Assembly: GCF_000003605.2 (NCBI RefSeq) | Contig: NW_003155760.1 | Span: 59,113-123,112 of the forward strand | DNA length: 64,000 nucleotides | Origin: Saccoglossus kowalevskii | Taxonomy: Eukaryota > Hemichordata > Enteropneusta > Harrimaniidae | Direction: 5' to 3' | Shown: positions 14,314 through 25,500 of the stretch, piece after piece | Position numbering within the stretch: the stretch's first letter is position 1 | Layout: each line of letters begins with the position of its first letter | Translations under genes and position numbers: made by a program | The notes under the pieces: model-generated | What the model saw: the letters and a program-made list of their open reading frames with translations, nothing else | Told to the model about the DNA's origin: nothing | Databases searched by the model: none

Positions 14314-17031
14314 ATTTTAATTGCTTTTATCAATTACATCACGAGATTATAGACTTCATGTAATATACCATGACAGTTTTACCGAGAAAATATGCCAGAT
14401 TCTTGTGGAATGAATATCAGACGATCCCCGCCCTACCTACATTATTTTCCAAATAAACATTGTTAACCTTATTATTTTATTTCAATTCCACAGAGAGTTT
14501 GAGAAAAAAATAATCAAAAATTTGTATCACGTACCAGGCCGACAATAAATGAGTACTTGAAAATCACTTGGCGATAACATAAAAACGATAATTAAGAGAA
14601 AATCGAGTTAAGCACATGCATCTCATCAACTCGAGATTACGTGACAGTTTAGTGTAATCGATATCTGAACAGAAACATTAGAAAGTGAAACCTAGTTCTT
14701 CACTGGGTGAGTAAAGAGTTCACAGTTATTCTGCCTCTTGCTTGACTTCTTGCTTTTTACTGATTAGTCTAGAAGCTGATTCATTCATTGCAATGATAAC
14801 AATGGCGGCATAAAAGACTGTTACCCGAAAAAAGAAAGGTCTGACACAGTCGACTCCGGGCGCTTGCGAAAGAACTCCTACTTCGTCAGTGTTGCGAGAA
14901 AGACAACAACGAGAGAAAACATTTCTAGATAAGTTTAATATAGTATATACATCACTATTACAAATTGCAATTCAAATAAATCGCATGCCGATTACTTCAA
15001 TCGTTAAACAAAATTGAATTTACACTTACTACGGCATTTTCTTATTTTGGAAATAACATACACAACCTTAGATCACATAAGTCGTATAGGAAAATATACA
15101 AGATCACAAAACAAATGACTGACAATAATAAAAACAAGCCACAAGAACAAAACTTGATGAGTACATTATATAGTACATAGTCAAATCAGTAAAAGGCAGT
15201 TGTATGAGCCCCATGTAATGATGTCATGTGTTTCGAGAAAAAGTGGACACATCTTGTTCACCATATGGAACCCGACATATATCTTCCTGAGTCGTAATCA
15301 ATTTTCAAGTTCAACCGTTTACGTCGCACATATCACGACCATCTATCCTGCTCAGTTATATTCAGTGGCCGATACCGCCGAGAAACAGGTTTGCCGTGTG
15401 CGTATTTCACAGTGGTATAGCCAAATTGCCAATAGCATACAAGTATGGGTCCTTTCACCATTCAGCGAATTCACGACGGCACGTTTACGATCTGGAATTA
15501 TAATCATGAATACGTGACCGGCTTCAAAGGTCGGTTCCATGAAAAGCACCCAACTATTGAAATCAGTCACTCACCCCAGTTTATACCATAAGTCAGCACG
15601 CTAATCGCACTATTCTATGAATGATATAAACATACATGACAGCCACATAATATATTCATTGTGCAAGGATAAAAACATGTTATATACATAGTTAAACGAT
15701 TTGAATGAAACCATTGAACTGAATGAACTACTTCGATCACAATATTACTGACAAACGATTTGTTCTGTTCTACATAAATCTAGTTATTTTCTCTTGACCT
15801 CACTTTCTCTTCGTACTATAGCCTTGTTGGATTTAATAGATATACATTGTATAACAACTCATATTGTGGAAACGTACATGGAAACATTATTTCTTACCAT
15901 GGCCGTACAGCTCAGATGTAGCACAAGCGACAAACGGCATTAAACTACCTTGTTGTTTGAATGTATATATATATATACGTATATATTAAATTTAGTGTGC
16001 GCGGCGGGAGAGTGGTTTATTGGTCCAATAAAGTACTTGATTTATTTATCAGCAAATATAAACATTGTGTATTTTTAAGAGAAAATGTTGCACCGCGTGG
16101 AATGTTTCGTCGTGTGTGCGTTGTAATAGTTGTATTCACATTTAATAATAACGAAATGAGTACTGTTTACTAGTAGTACTAGCACCTAAATCAGCTGCTT
16201 ATCAGTCTGGTCTCTCACTGTACATTATTTATTATTTTCGAATAGAAAAACGTTAATTTGAAACAATATATTAAATTTAAAATATAACAACATCATAACT
16301 TGGATAATCACATTGAATTGAACAAGGATACTGTTAATTAAAAAAAGGTTCTTCCACGTTGTCTGTCTATGCCAGTATGTGATAAAGATTCACTTATAAT
16401 GGGCAATCCGGAAAGAACACTCCATATAAGGGTTATCTTAAGTTCGAGTAGGAGTCGGCATCATTCAATGGTACATCCATTACTAAATGACATGTGAGAT
16501 AAATACATAAGGGTCAGCTCAAAACTAAAACATTGTACAAAAGGACACCCACTGTAATGTAGAAGTGTGATTTATAATAACACTCGCAGTTTAAGCCTCG
16601 CTAAGAGGATTTAACTAAACATTTTTGAGAGATGGTAGTGATAGAAAACACACTTACATTCAACGAATTGTGGTATAATTGCGATGCTATTATAAATAAC
16701 TGCAACGAAATAATGTGTCCGTGCAACTGAAACTCGGTTGAACCACAGGTTGGTACCAATTATTAAACTATTAATATTAGTTAAACAAAGAATATATCAT
16801 TCTCTATAAGTCAGTATATACAATCTTTGAATGCTATTGTCGACACTAACGCATGAATCGTGGTTCTTATTAAGTGCTGCGTTTACAAAGTGCAATGACA
16901 GAATATAATGAATGATAATTTTTCGATTTTCGCCTCTAAAGTGCTAATCAATAGCATCAATTTACATTCCTTATTTTGTCAACTAGTCCTTAGTTGTGTA
17001 AAGTGCACTGAGTAGATGTAATCGCCATTGC

Positions 17032-17055
17032 GTGGTATATATATATATATACCAC
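17032..17055. repeat. Perfect 24-bp AT-core palindrome
   Basis: GTGG, then eight TA dinucleotides, then CCAC form a perfect inverted repeat. It could extrude as a cruciform or fold as RNA. It lies about 580 bases beyond the end of the receptor coding sequence and has no evident function. Confidence 0.85.
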
Positions 17056-17374
17056 ACCTATTACACCAATAAAAATATTACTCACTTAAGAATCACTTTC
17101 ATCAAATCCATCCATTCAGGTGTCAGATATCTCTACAATGCACATACTTGCGCATTACTTCAAATCGCAAATGCAGGATCATTGATTTACGGAAAAAGAA
17201 AAAACCTTGGACTCAAGAAAATCAATTTTCCTCATTCTTATCAGGTCATGCGACAGTTGAATTATTTCAAAACAGTTTAGCGGAGTCAGAGGTTATCATG
17301 AAATTCACAGAACTCTATAAACAATCAACTGAGATTCGTTCGTATTATTTGGTTAAGTAAAACATACTACCGTA

Positions 17375-17380
17375 TTTAAT
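17375..17380 (-). terminator. Possible poly(A) signal of the receptor gene
   Basis: Reads ATTAAA on the minus strand, about 256 bases after the proposed stop codon at 17638-17636. I saw no canonical AATAAA in that interval. ATTAAA is the commonest variant signal in animals, but six AT-rich bases are weak evidence in DNA of this composition. Confidence 0.25.
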
Positions 17381-17635
17381 GTATTCTGTTTCACGGCCCA
17401 AATACATGTTCATTATTTTGCATTTTACGTATAAAGTAGTCTCTGTACTAGGACAATACAACTTTACGACATGCTATGATATGTATAAATCTCGGAATTT
17501 AAAATTTAGGAAATAATCACTTTGATAGAGTTGCTAATAAACACTGCTAAAATGTAAAGCATACATAATTTAAAACAAAAAATAAATACATGACTGACAT
17601 AGCGATAAACGTTTCCATAATTTTCTTAATATACT

Positions 17636-17704
17636 TCAGACTGAGCTTTCATCGTGATTGTTGGCCACCACAGTCGTTTCATCATATGTAACCGATTCGA
17701 CGAC
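17636..17704 (-). CDS. Proposed C-terminal coding exon of the somatostatin-type receptor
   Basis: On the minus strand a polypyrimidine stretch ending TTTTTGCAG precedes 17704. The following 69 bases encode 22 residues and a TGA stop. The peptide starts VVESVTYDET and ends NNHDESSV. It is rich in Ser, Thr and acidic residues, as expected for a GPCR phosphorylation tail, and its last three residues (SSV) fit a class I PDZ ligand. It joins in phase 0 to codon 360 of the receptor if the intron starts with GC at 17900 (GCAAGT, the consensus of GC-AG introns). The implied intron is 196 bp. The nearest GT alternative (17896-17895) would give only a seven-residue tail before a stop. The exon is inferred from signals and has no transcript support here. 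Confidence 0.68.
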   Translation of the reverse strand, partial: VVESVTYDETTVVANNHDESSV

Positions 17705-17900
17705 CTGCAAAAAGACAAATACCTTGTGTCAGTCAGACTAAATGGCGTACATTATTATAGAAAAATGTTGCAACTGCAACGTTTGCTCTGAACGTACAAA
17801 ACGCATGAGCTGAAATGGTTTAACATATGACATTTCCGTGTACAAACAACATGAATTCATTAAATTGTGCATTGCCTTTTAAACAACACATCGTACTTGC
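17705..17900 (-). other. Proposed GC-AG intron in the receptor gene
   Basis: The donor reads ACG|GCAAGTACG and the acceptor reads TTTTTGCAG|GTCG on the minus strand. GC-AG introns are a minor class with a strict donor consensus, which this matches at all six intron positions. If the intron is retained, the frame continues for 26 more residues to a TAA at 17822-17820, giving a hydrophobic, Cys-containing tail instead of the PDZ-type tail. Both forms are therefore possible proteins. Confidence 0.6.
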
Positions 17901-18980
17901 CGTGAATTTATCCCTCCAACTCCAAACCTTTTGATTGGAAGAGCGTTTTGAACCATAAGTCGTGTCAGAACTTCCGCTCAACGTTCTGCGCACGCGTCGT
18001 CTCCCGCGTCTTCTTCGTCGACGGCAACAGATAGTGTTAGCAAATGGCAGAAATCCAGCCCTAAACTTGCGCCCAATAAAGGTGTAAATAACCGGGTTTA
18101 TGCAGCTATTTGAATAACTGAGACCAGTACTTAGAATGAAGGCAACCACCAAAGCCGCCGAAGGTGCACTCTGGGCTGTATCAGATAGTGCTAGTCTTAG
18201 TTGAACAACGTAAAAGGGCAACCAGCAGACGACAAAGGCAGCTACGATGGCAAAAACCAATATGGCGACCCGCTTCGATTCCTTCTTGCTTGACTGCGTC
18301 GAACTTGGTCGCTTAGTAATCACAAGATAACGTAGCATACATATATAAGAAGCGACGATGATGGTAAGAGGCAGGGCGAAACCCAGTCCAAACGAGTAAA
18401 AGACATACACTGATTCAAAATGTTCGTAAGGCCAATTGGTGTTGCACAACAGGGTTCCATTAGCTTCCGGTACAATGTTACCATAAATCCACAATGGCAA
18501 GACACATAATGCAGAAAATACCCAAATGAAGAAACATATAATACGTGCGTTATAAACAGTCCTGAATGTTATTGATCTAAGGCCATGGGCGATAGCCAGG
18601 TAACGATCAATACTCATTAATGTCAGGGTGTATACACTTGTGAATTGGTTGAGACCATCAAATGCTATAACTATTTTGCAGACGATTGGACCGATTGTCC
18701 ACTCATGAAAAGCATGCTGATAAGCTAAAAACGCCAAAGCAATCATAAAGAGTAAGTCCGCAGCAGCCAAGTTGAGGACGTAGACGCTCGGTACTGAACC
18801 AGTTGATTTATATCTCACTGTTACAAATATTACCAAAAGGTTCCCCAAGATTCCTAAAATGCATATACATCCGTAGACGATAGGAACAGCTACAGCCAGT
18901 GCTGCATATAAATTGGCATGAGGGTTTCCAGTAAAGTTCGTCTTTGCGGAGGCTGAGAAATTCTCGAGTAGGCCGTCCAT
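17901..18980 (-). CDS. Somatostatin / allatostatin-C type receptor (class A GPCR), main exon
   Basis: Plasma-membrane neuropeptide receptor. Family members bind cyclic somatostatin- or allatostatin-C-like peptides and usually signal through Gi/o. These 360 codons carry all seven helices, at about 28-54, 64-88, 98-122, 143-166, 191-220, 236-262 and 274-301. Visible landmarks are N-glycosylation sites at N7, N15 and N174; GN (N47) in helix 1; D75 in helix 2; C101 paired with C179; D108 in FDGLNQFTS, the family's ligand-contacting Asp; DRY at 125-127; W153; NWP at 182-184; CWLPFYVVQ at 252-260; and YSNSCINPVIY at 289-299, close to the YANSCANP signature of somatostatin receptors. The ATG at 18980 has A at -3 and G at +4. 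The cytoplasmic tail has 11 Arg in residues 320-332, which is unusual. CC at 318-319 may be palmitoylated. Without splicing the frame runs to 17820 (386 residues); with the proposed exon it is 382. Opioid or galanin receptors are less likely given D108/NQFTS and the helix 7 motif. Confidence 0.97.
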
Positions 18981-19005
18981 GATTTCCGAGGGAGATGGCG
19001 GATCT
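18981..19005 (-). other. 5' UTR end of main receptor exon with splice acceptor
   Basis: On the minus strand a T-rich tract ending TTTGTTTTAG (AG at 19005-19004) is followed by 23 bases and then the receptor ATG. This indicates that the exon begins at 19003 and that at least one 5' non-coding exon, and so the promoter, lies at higher coordinates. The 23 bases are open in the receptor frame, but the ATG context is good and the protein already has a normal-length N terminus with two glycosylation sites. Confidence 0.6.
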
Positions 19006-22000
19006 AAAACAAAACAAACGCTCTATGTCAGCAAATATTATATCGCCTAAACAGATTTCATAGTGAAGAAGCTTATTAAAATATCCATGCATGATGATCC
19101 ACACAAAATAATGAGGGAAAAGTAGTAAATCCATCCCAATGTCTATGAAATGTGAAAATGATATCATACATCGGAAGACATTATTCACAAATGAAGCCAG
19201 TCTCAGCATATAAGTTGCGAGTTTCTACAAAAGGCGTGATCCAATGCTTTACATTATAGAAATGTGATGTGTGTTGATAAGCGTACTTTTATATTCACCC
19301 AGTAGTCGCTTGTATGATTACGCAACAATGTAATTCACTGCAGTCACGGCAAAGGCGTCAATTATTTAGAAAATATATTCCTGTATCTTCTTTTACGACA
19401 ATGAAATATTTTAAAAGATGGCCGTACGTTTAAAAAAAAATATGTATATGTTCGAGAAGACATAACCATCAATGATCGTGTCGTTTATTTCTTATATAGT
19501 TGTGGCATACTTCTTTTATAAAATATTTATACCCACGCACCTGATAAAGTCAAATAATGGTACACAGAAACAACATTAGCAAAGGGATTATACAGTAAGA
19601 AATTTTTTTTTTTTCAAATCGAATAATCGTCTATTGCATTACGTATTGTCATACAGTAAAATACTACAACTAAAAAGATTGGGTGTCCTTACGCTTTTGA
19701 AAATGTACATAATTAGCTATAGTGGACAGAAATCTGTCTGGTATGCAGCCAGATGGAGACAGGATTACGAAATGACTTAGGAGTGTAATCCCATTCCATC
19801 TATGCTCTATCCCTGAATGTATTGATTTATTTTTTGTCTTGCAGACCCTTTTTGGCTGTGTTATATAATCCCTTTTAATACGGTCATAACAGCAAGACAA
19901 TTATCGATAAAATGTCGTGAGATTGACTAACTTGATGTATGCTTCCATATAATAAACTTCAAATTATCATTTCAATACAACCAGCCTTAGATAAATGTTT
20001 CGGCATGAACAGGCAGATTTGGAAAGGATTTAATGATCATAACGCGAGACCTTGACCTTATTTCAGCACAACCCTCCGTCAGTCTGTGTTTGATTTGTTT
20101 GTTAATCCTAAAATGGGCATTAAGTCTCCGTCGACAATTCTGTGTCCCTATTTTTCCACGCAAAATGAAACATGCTGATACTTCTGAAAGAATGTTTATT
20201 TTGCACGTTGTATATACGGTGTTTTATGAATAAATAAATTAATCATATCAAATCTGCCCATTGACTTTAACGACGAGGTAAGTGAAGAATAAAAAGAAAC
20301 AATTTTGCCAGTACCAATATCAATATGATCAATATATTTTTACAAAGAAAATTTAGAAATTGTTCAATAGACGCTAATTACTCGGGCATAGCTCTGGCAT
20401 GACTTCGAATTATTGTAGCCCGCGATTTTTTTACAATTGACCATAACCCACGAACTGGCGAAGTAGCCTAACATTCATACTTCCAATTGACAGTTAAGTG
20501 TTATCAATTCAACTCAATTAATTAAGATTTCCATCTTTCCCATGCGCGACACTCGTATGATAAATCGGCGTGCAAATCGTAGATCATATTGAACAAAGTC
20601 ACTATAAAGACTCTGACGCCGGTGTTTACACTTGACGATGTATTCTTGCTGGAGGTGAAGGGTAAATATTGACACGGATAAACTATAAGGTGGTGATATA
20701 AAAAAAAAGAGATTTAATCTGATAACAAGGACGGAGCAACGCAGTCTTTTTTTGTAATACCACAGATGGCATTATTTATTTAAGTGATGCAGACATTTCC
20801 CAATATACGGAACCTTAGGCAAGACTAAATTGATTTAACAATCCAAGCTGCCGTAGTTGGATAACATGATGGAGTATGTTATTCACTGGGTATATTAGCT
20901 TGCATTTATCGTTCGTCGTGAATATAAACGAGCAATAATTTTGAAACTATCGGTCATTTTGCTATGAATTTTATAGTAGAGCGCGGCAGTGATCATGTGT
21001 GGGGCTGCCGTTGATAAAGGAATTGTGATTTAACTCAAGCTGCACGACACATTGGATGAATCAGCAAGATATACAATGAATTATTCTACTGATGAATTCT
21101 CGTAGGGAACAGCATAACTCAGACACAACAACCTAACTTTTGTAAAGGACTATTCAATCTCCAGCTATTACTAGAAAACGTTCAATTAACAACATGAAAT
21201 CTTTTGTTTTTGTTTTTTTGGAAAAGAGCCCACAGATTAAAAAGTAAAATATCTCACAAATTACAATATAAAAACTGTTCGTTGTTTATTTTCGTGTTCT
21301 TCTCTGAAATGTGAATGAGTTAATGTATTGATTATGATCACGTGGTATACCAGCGGAGTAAGTGCTTCACTTGTACCGTATTTTACACGATACACAAGGC
21401 TGTTGGAATTTTGAGCCGTGTAATCTTATTGTTAATTTCTCTGCTTGTTATTTTCAAAATAGTGTAAGTAAGCAAGTCTTAGCTGCAAGTAAAGTTGAGA
21501 GTAACATAAGCTTCTCTGTTTGTCGATTCCGAGAAACTACGCACATTCAGTACAAATTACTGTTCGAATTGAACTGTCAAACCTAATAGATCGACGGGTA
21601 ATTTGTAAAGGTGCTTACAAACATAGGAGATGTTTTGCATGGACTACATCAGTCAGCGATGACTGGTGGCTACGGAAGCCTCGCTGATGATGAAGGATTG
21701 CTGTTTAACGAGTTTACTGTTTACTTCGTCAGTACGCTGTATTGATGTATAAGCGGGTGTTGCTTTGATGAAAAAAAGCTGATGAGAGGAGCTATTCTGA
21801 TTCCACGCACGGACTCGATATGAGACACGAACATAGCAATTCTTGCTGGCCTTGGAAGGTATACGCTTTAATATACGTGAATAGTTTAATCGATCCAACA
21901 ACACATATTCTACTCCCGCGATATACTAGTATGTTAACACACGAACAACTAAAAGGGACAGTTGACAAATTCGTCCGTTGAGTTAAGTAAATGTATAACT

Positions 22001-22402
22001 TAAAATTATATTCCCGAGTTTAATCTTAGACTAACGATTCGATTTCCCCATCAATATGTTTGGGATTCTTGTGCAATACAGAAAGATATATGCGTTAAAA
22101 CTAAGCCGGCTAACTAGTAAAAACACAATTTCAAGCACTATACGTACCCGTTTTTTTACAGAGTGAAAAGTTACATTAACATTTAATAAATAGTTAAAGA
22201 AAAAGTTGTAATTTTGTGAGTGCTAAAGTAAACTGAAATAGAATTGTTTTAAAAATTTTCTAAAATTTTGATTTAAGACATGTAGACAATTACATATTAT
22301 AGTCATAAGGTAAAAAATACTAGAAACTAATATGAACAGATACATTAAAATAAGGCACTCAAAAAGGTTACAGAAAATATAGCAAGTAACATCGGCACTC
22401 AC
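19006..22402. other. Probable 5' intron or flank of receptor gene; no coding support
   Basis: About 3.4 kb of AT-rich DNA immediately upstream of the receptor coding exon. If the acceptor at 19005 is used, this is at least partly intron. Open frames are under 85 codons, apart from one antisense-phase shadow of the receptor. I cannot place the upstream exon or promoter with confidence. Confidence 0.4.
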
Positions 22403-22543
22403 GTGATGACACACGTATTTGAGTACTTCACTTCCAATCACGTCACTTATTTCCTGGGAATTTCCTTTGTCGCGAGAAGGAAAACATGCGTTGATGGTCA
22501 AACGATCTAGGTCGATTTGTAAATATGACGTTTGCTTAGTCAT
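22403..22543 (-). CDS. Candidate first coding exon, unknown protein
   Basis: The minus strand reads an ATG at 22543 with an in-frame TGA nine bases upstream, then 47 codons (start MTKQTSYLQIDLDRL, end EVLKYVCHH), then a strong donor CAC|GTGAGT at 22402. The frame after the donor degenerates into a Leu/Phe/Ile-rich AT stretch, which supports the exon end. It ends in phase 0, so it would not join the receptor exon in the receptor frame; it would be either another gene or an upstream ORF in a 5' exon. No family is recognised. Chance occurrence of a GTGAGT is quite possible. Confidence 0.25.
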
Positions 22544-25500
22544 ACAACATCACATGAGAGATGACTTCTGGGGCGGTTATTGTGGTTAACAACTGAATCA
22601 GTCAGATTGGCAACAAAATTTGTAAAATGAATTAAAAATACACGTATGTGACTGAGACACTATGCACTCATGTACATGTAAGACGATGTTGATGTGTTAC
22701 CCACCAAGTAATATAAGTACCGTGTTTGTAATCGGTATTGCTGGCAACTATGCATCCAGAGACTTGACGAATTAAGTGAAACGCAATCTGACTATACGGT
22801 AAAGGAAATTAGGTAATATTACGCTTTTGAAGCCTAGAACACTATTCTACTTGTTCCAGACTCTTAAAAACGATATCGTGTTACACTGTGACAGTGGTGC
22901 TAGTAAATAAAAGAATGAAGTCATATCCATGTTCTACCCGAGTTCTTGTCTTGCAGTGCGATTATCAAACAAACGTAACCTCTATTTGACGATTCACGTA
23001 CATACATATGCACACGCACGTTATGCAATCCGAATCAAATCCCACCCTTCACCACTCGCATTTATGTACTCTTTGTTTTGTAAAATCGGATTAGTACGAA
23101 GTACAACACATCAATCAGTCATATACCGAGTGTCGAGTCCCCTACAAGATTGTTTGCCGTTCGTGATTATGATAGCAACTTTTACACGCACTGAGTGCAT
23201 AAGGTATGAAGTGTTCTACATAGATACGGTACATTTAAAGAAATGTATTGATGTCTGCGACGAAAGGACAGCCATTGAATGTTTAAACGAAAACATATAG
23301 GCAGCAGAACAAATGCAGTCTTCGACAATTCATGTTGAAAATGCATTTCCTGTATCTGATGCCACAATGAACCTTATTAATAGTAAAGTCTATAGATTGC
23401 CAGATATACATATACTAAGTATCACGAACACTATTTTGCCTTTTTCCTATATATGGCCACATAAAACGCAATGTGCTGATGTCAAAAATGATACCACAAG
23501 ATGATACGAAGTCTACCTATTTGATAAATTGATTTAATAAATGAGTTTCGTAGACGCAGTGTAATCCAGATGTGGATATAATTTGCACACCAAACGGACA
23601 CGGGGGGGGGGGAGGACGTACGTGCAATGACAATTTCGATGTCAAGTTGGTACATACCACTTCAAAATAAAACAACCTGAACTTTGAATGAAGCAATAAT
23701 CTATATATATTGTCCAATAACCAAACGACCTCCGACGCCTTTCGTATTTGTTGTCCCGTGATCTCAACAGGTCGAACAGCTTGCAGGACAACCTCGAACT
23801 TTGAAATACGCAATATGACGGACGGCGATATTAGTTGGCCAGCATAACAACTTTTACTTTTTATAGTACAAAATAAGCCACATGCTCGAATCTTATTTAA
23901 ATTAATCAATTATATCGAGTATGTGACGGCTGATATGAAGCAAAATATTGCGACGTTATTACTATAAAAGCACATTTCTTTAAGACATGCTTATATCGGA
24001 GTAATTGTTTCTAGTTCCCCCAACGTCGTTTAGTACAAATGAGTGGTGTGATTATTTATTGGGTGATACAGAGAGAAATGGAGGAAAAACGCAATTCTTG
24101 ATATAATAACAGTTCAATATATAACTCATTATAATTCAATATCAAATTTTGCAGTTTATATTTGTTCTTCGCTAACGACATGTATCAAATGATAATTGGA
24201 TAACGCCAGATCACTCAGACAGAACGTTATGTAATTTACGTGAAACCCAATGATATGCTACGTACACTAAAAGTATCAGCCTTGTTTTCTCTTTTATACA
24301 AACATTATAGACATACTCATTGCTCGATGGAGCAACATACGCAATTACATCATCAATGCGTGTTCTGCCTAACGTAGTCATTTTATTTTATCAGCAGGCT
24401 GCAAGACAAATAACCTTTTCGTATTCGACGGTAAATGCATGCAAGATAAAAGCTGTATAATATTACATGATTGCAGAACCTAATGGAGCTAAAATGCCAT
24501 CAGAGCGTACAGCCGTGTCATCAGCGAATCTGATTGCCCCATGATCATTGAAAATGACTACTCTCATTCGATCTCTAAACGGACGGCGGAGTTGGCTAAA
24601 CGGCATTACGAAACTTCATCACTCGCTTTTACAATTCAATCTGTTTGCGTAATTGGAAATGTCATCAGGTTATGTAGCCGCTAAGTCGGTTGATTTTCTC
24701 TTGTTAACCAACAATATAGGGGAAGTGCGTTGAATTTTTATGTGTTATCCCCGTGTGTTATTGCGGGAACAATTGCAAACATAGTAAATGCACAGCTTTC
24801 AATTTGAGTAATGCGTAACTGTTTGACCATTGTTGCCACGTTCCCACTGTCTACTACAGTAGACATCTATTAACAGTGAATCAACCGCTTATATATGATT
24901 TCTCTTTCACATCTGTTAATGTTCACTGTTCCTTGGTATCTATATCCTTCAACTGTTATTCTCAGTGACTCCGGCAATTTAATAAACAAATTGCTCAAAT
25001 AATAAAAAATGGTGTTGTCTGGTGTGCACCATTCACACGTGCGTAATAGAAAATTACTAACGTGGTTATTAAGAAATACAATTCTACTTCCCATTGCTTC
25101 AGTGCAAACACAAACGGTTGGAAATAGGCGTGACGATAATTCCTGACCATATCACGGATTATCTGAAACTACTAAAAGGGTGCAGATTATTCCATTGTGA
25201 TCTAATATTAACTTTTACACGTTTTACCAAGCTGTAATCCAAATGAATGCGATGTCGACAAATGTTTTAACATTGAGTGTTTTAAGTCGGGCAAGAATAT
25301 TGGGGTTAGATCTTAACTTTTTCCCGGCTGCAGACAAGTTATTAATCAACACTGAAATGAGTCAGTCGTTGTGAAGCAGAAACTAAAACAATTGCATGAT
25401 AATATGTTTGACATTATGTATAATGACGTTGTAAAGTTTGAATGAAATCAGACAAGGCAAGTCGAAAACATGGCTGTAATTAATTATTCATTTATACAAA

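Larger units (their letters stand above)
10084..17374. other. Intergenic, no supported gene
   Basis: About 7.3 kb to the poly(A) side of the receptor gene. It contains (TAAA)n at 10479-10509, a TA tract at 14292-14313 and a perfect AT hairpin at 17032-17055. A locally GC-richer patch at 15200-15580 has short open frames on both strands (105 codons plus, 72 codons minus). A third plus frame there contains HDGTFTIWNYNHEYVTG but is closed after about 50 codons. No domain is recognised, and the patch may be a decayed exon or transposon fragment. Confidence 0.5.

Noticed and set aside
18808-19209. 133-codon minus-strand frame overlapping the receptor start
   Set aside because: It is out of frame with the receptor over its coding start and has no recognisable content. 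It crosses the likely splice acceptor at 19005.
22929-23300. 123-codon plus-strand frame
   Set aside because: Length is near chance expectation, with no family features.
24849-24864. GTCTACT-AC-AGTAGAC hairpin
   Set aside because: It is perfect but only seven base pairs, too short for a microRNA precursor and expected by chance in 64 kb.
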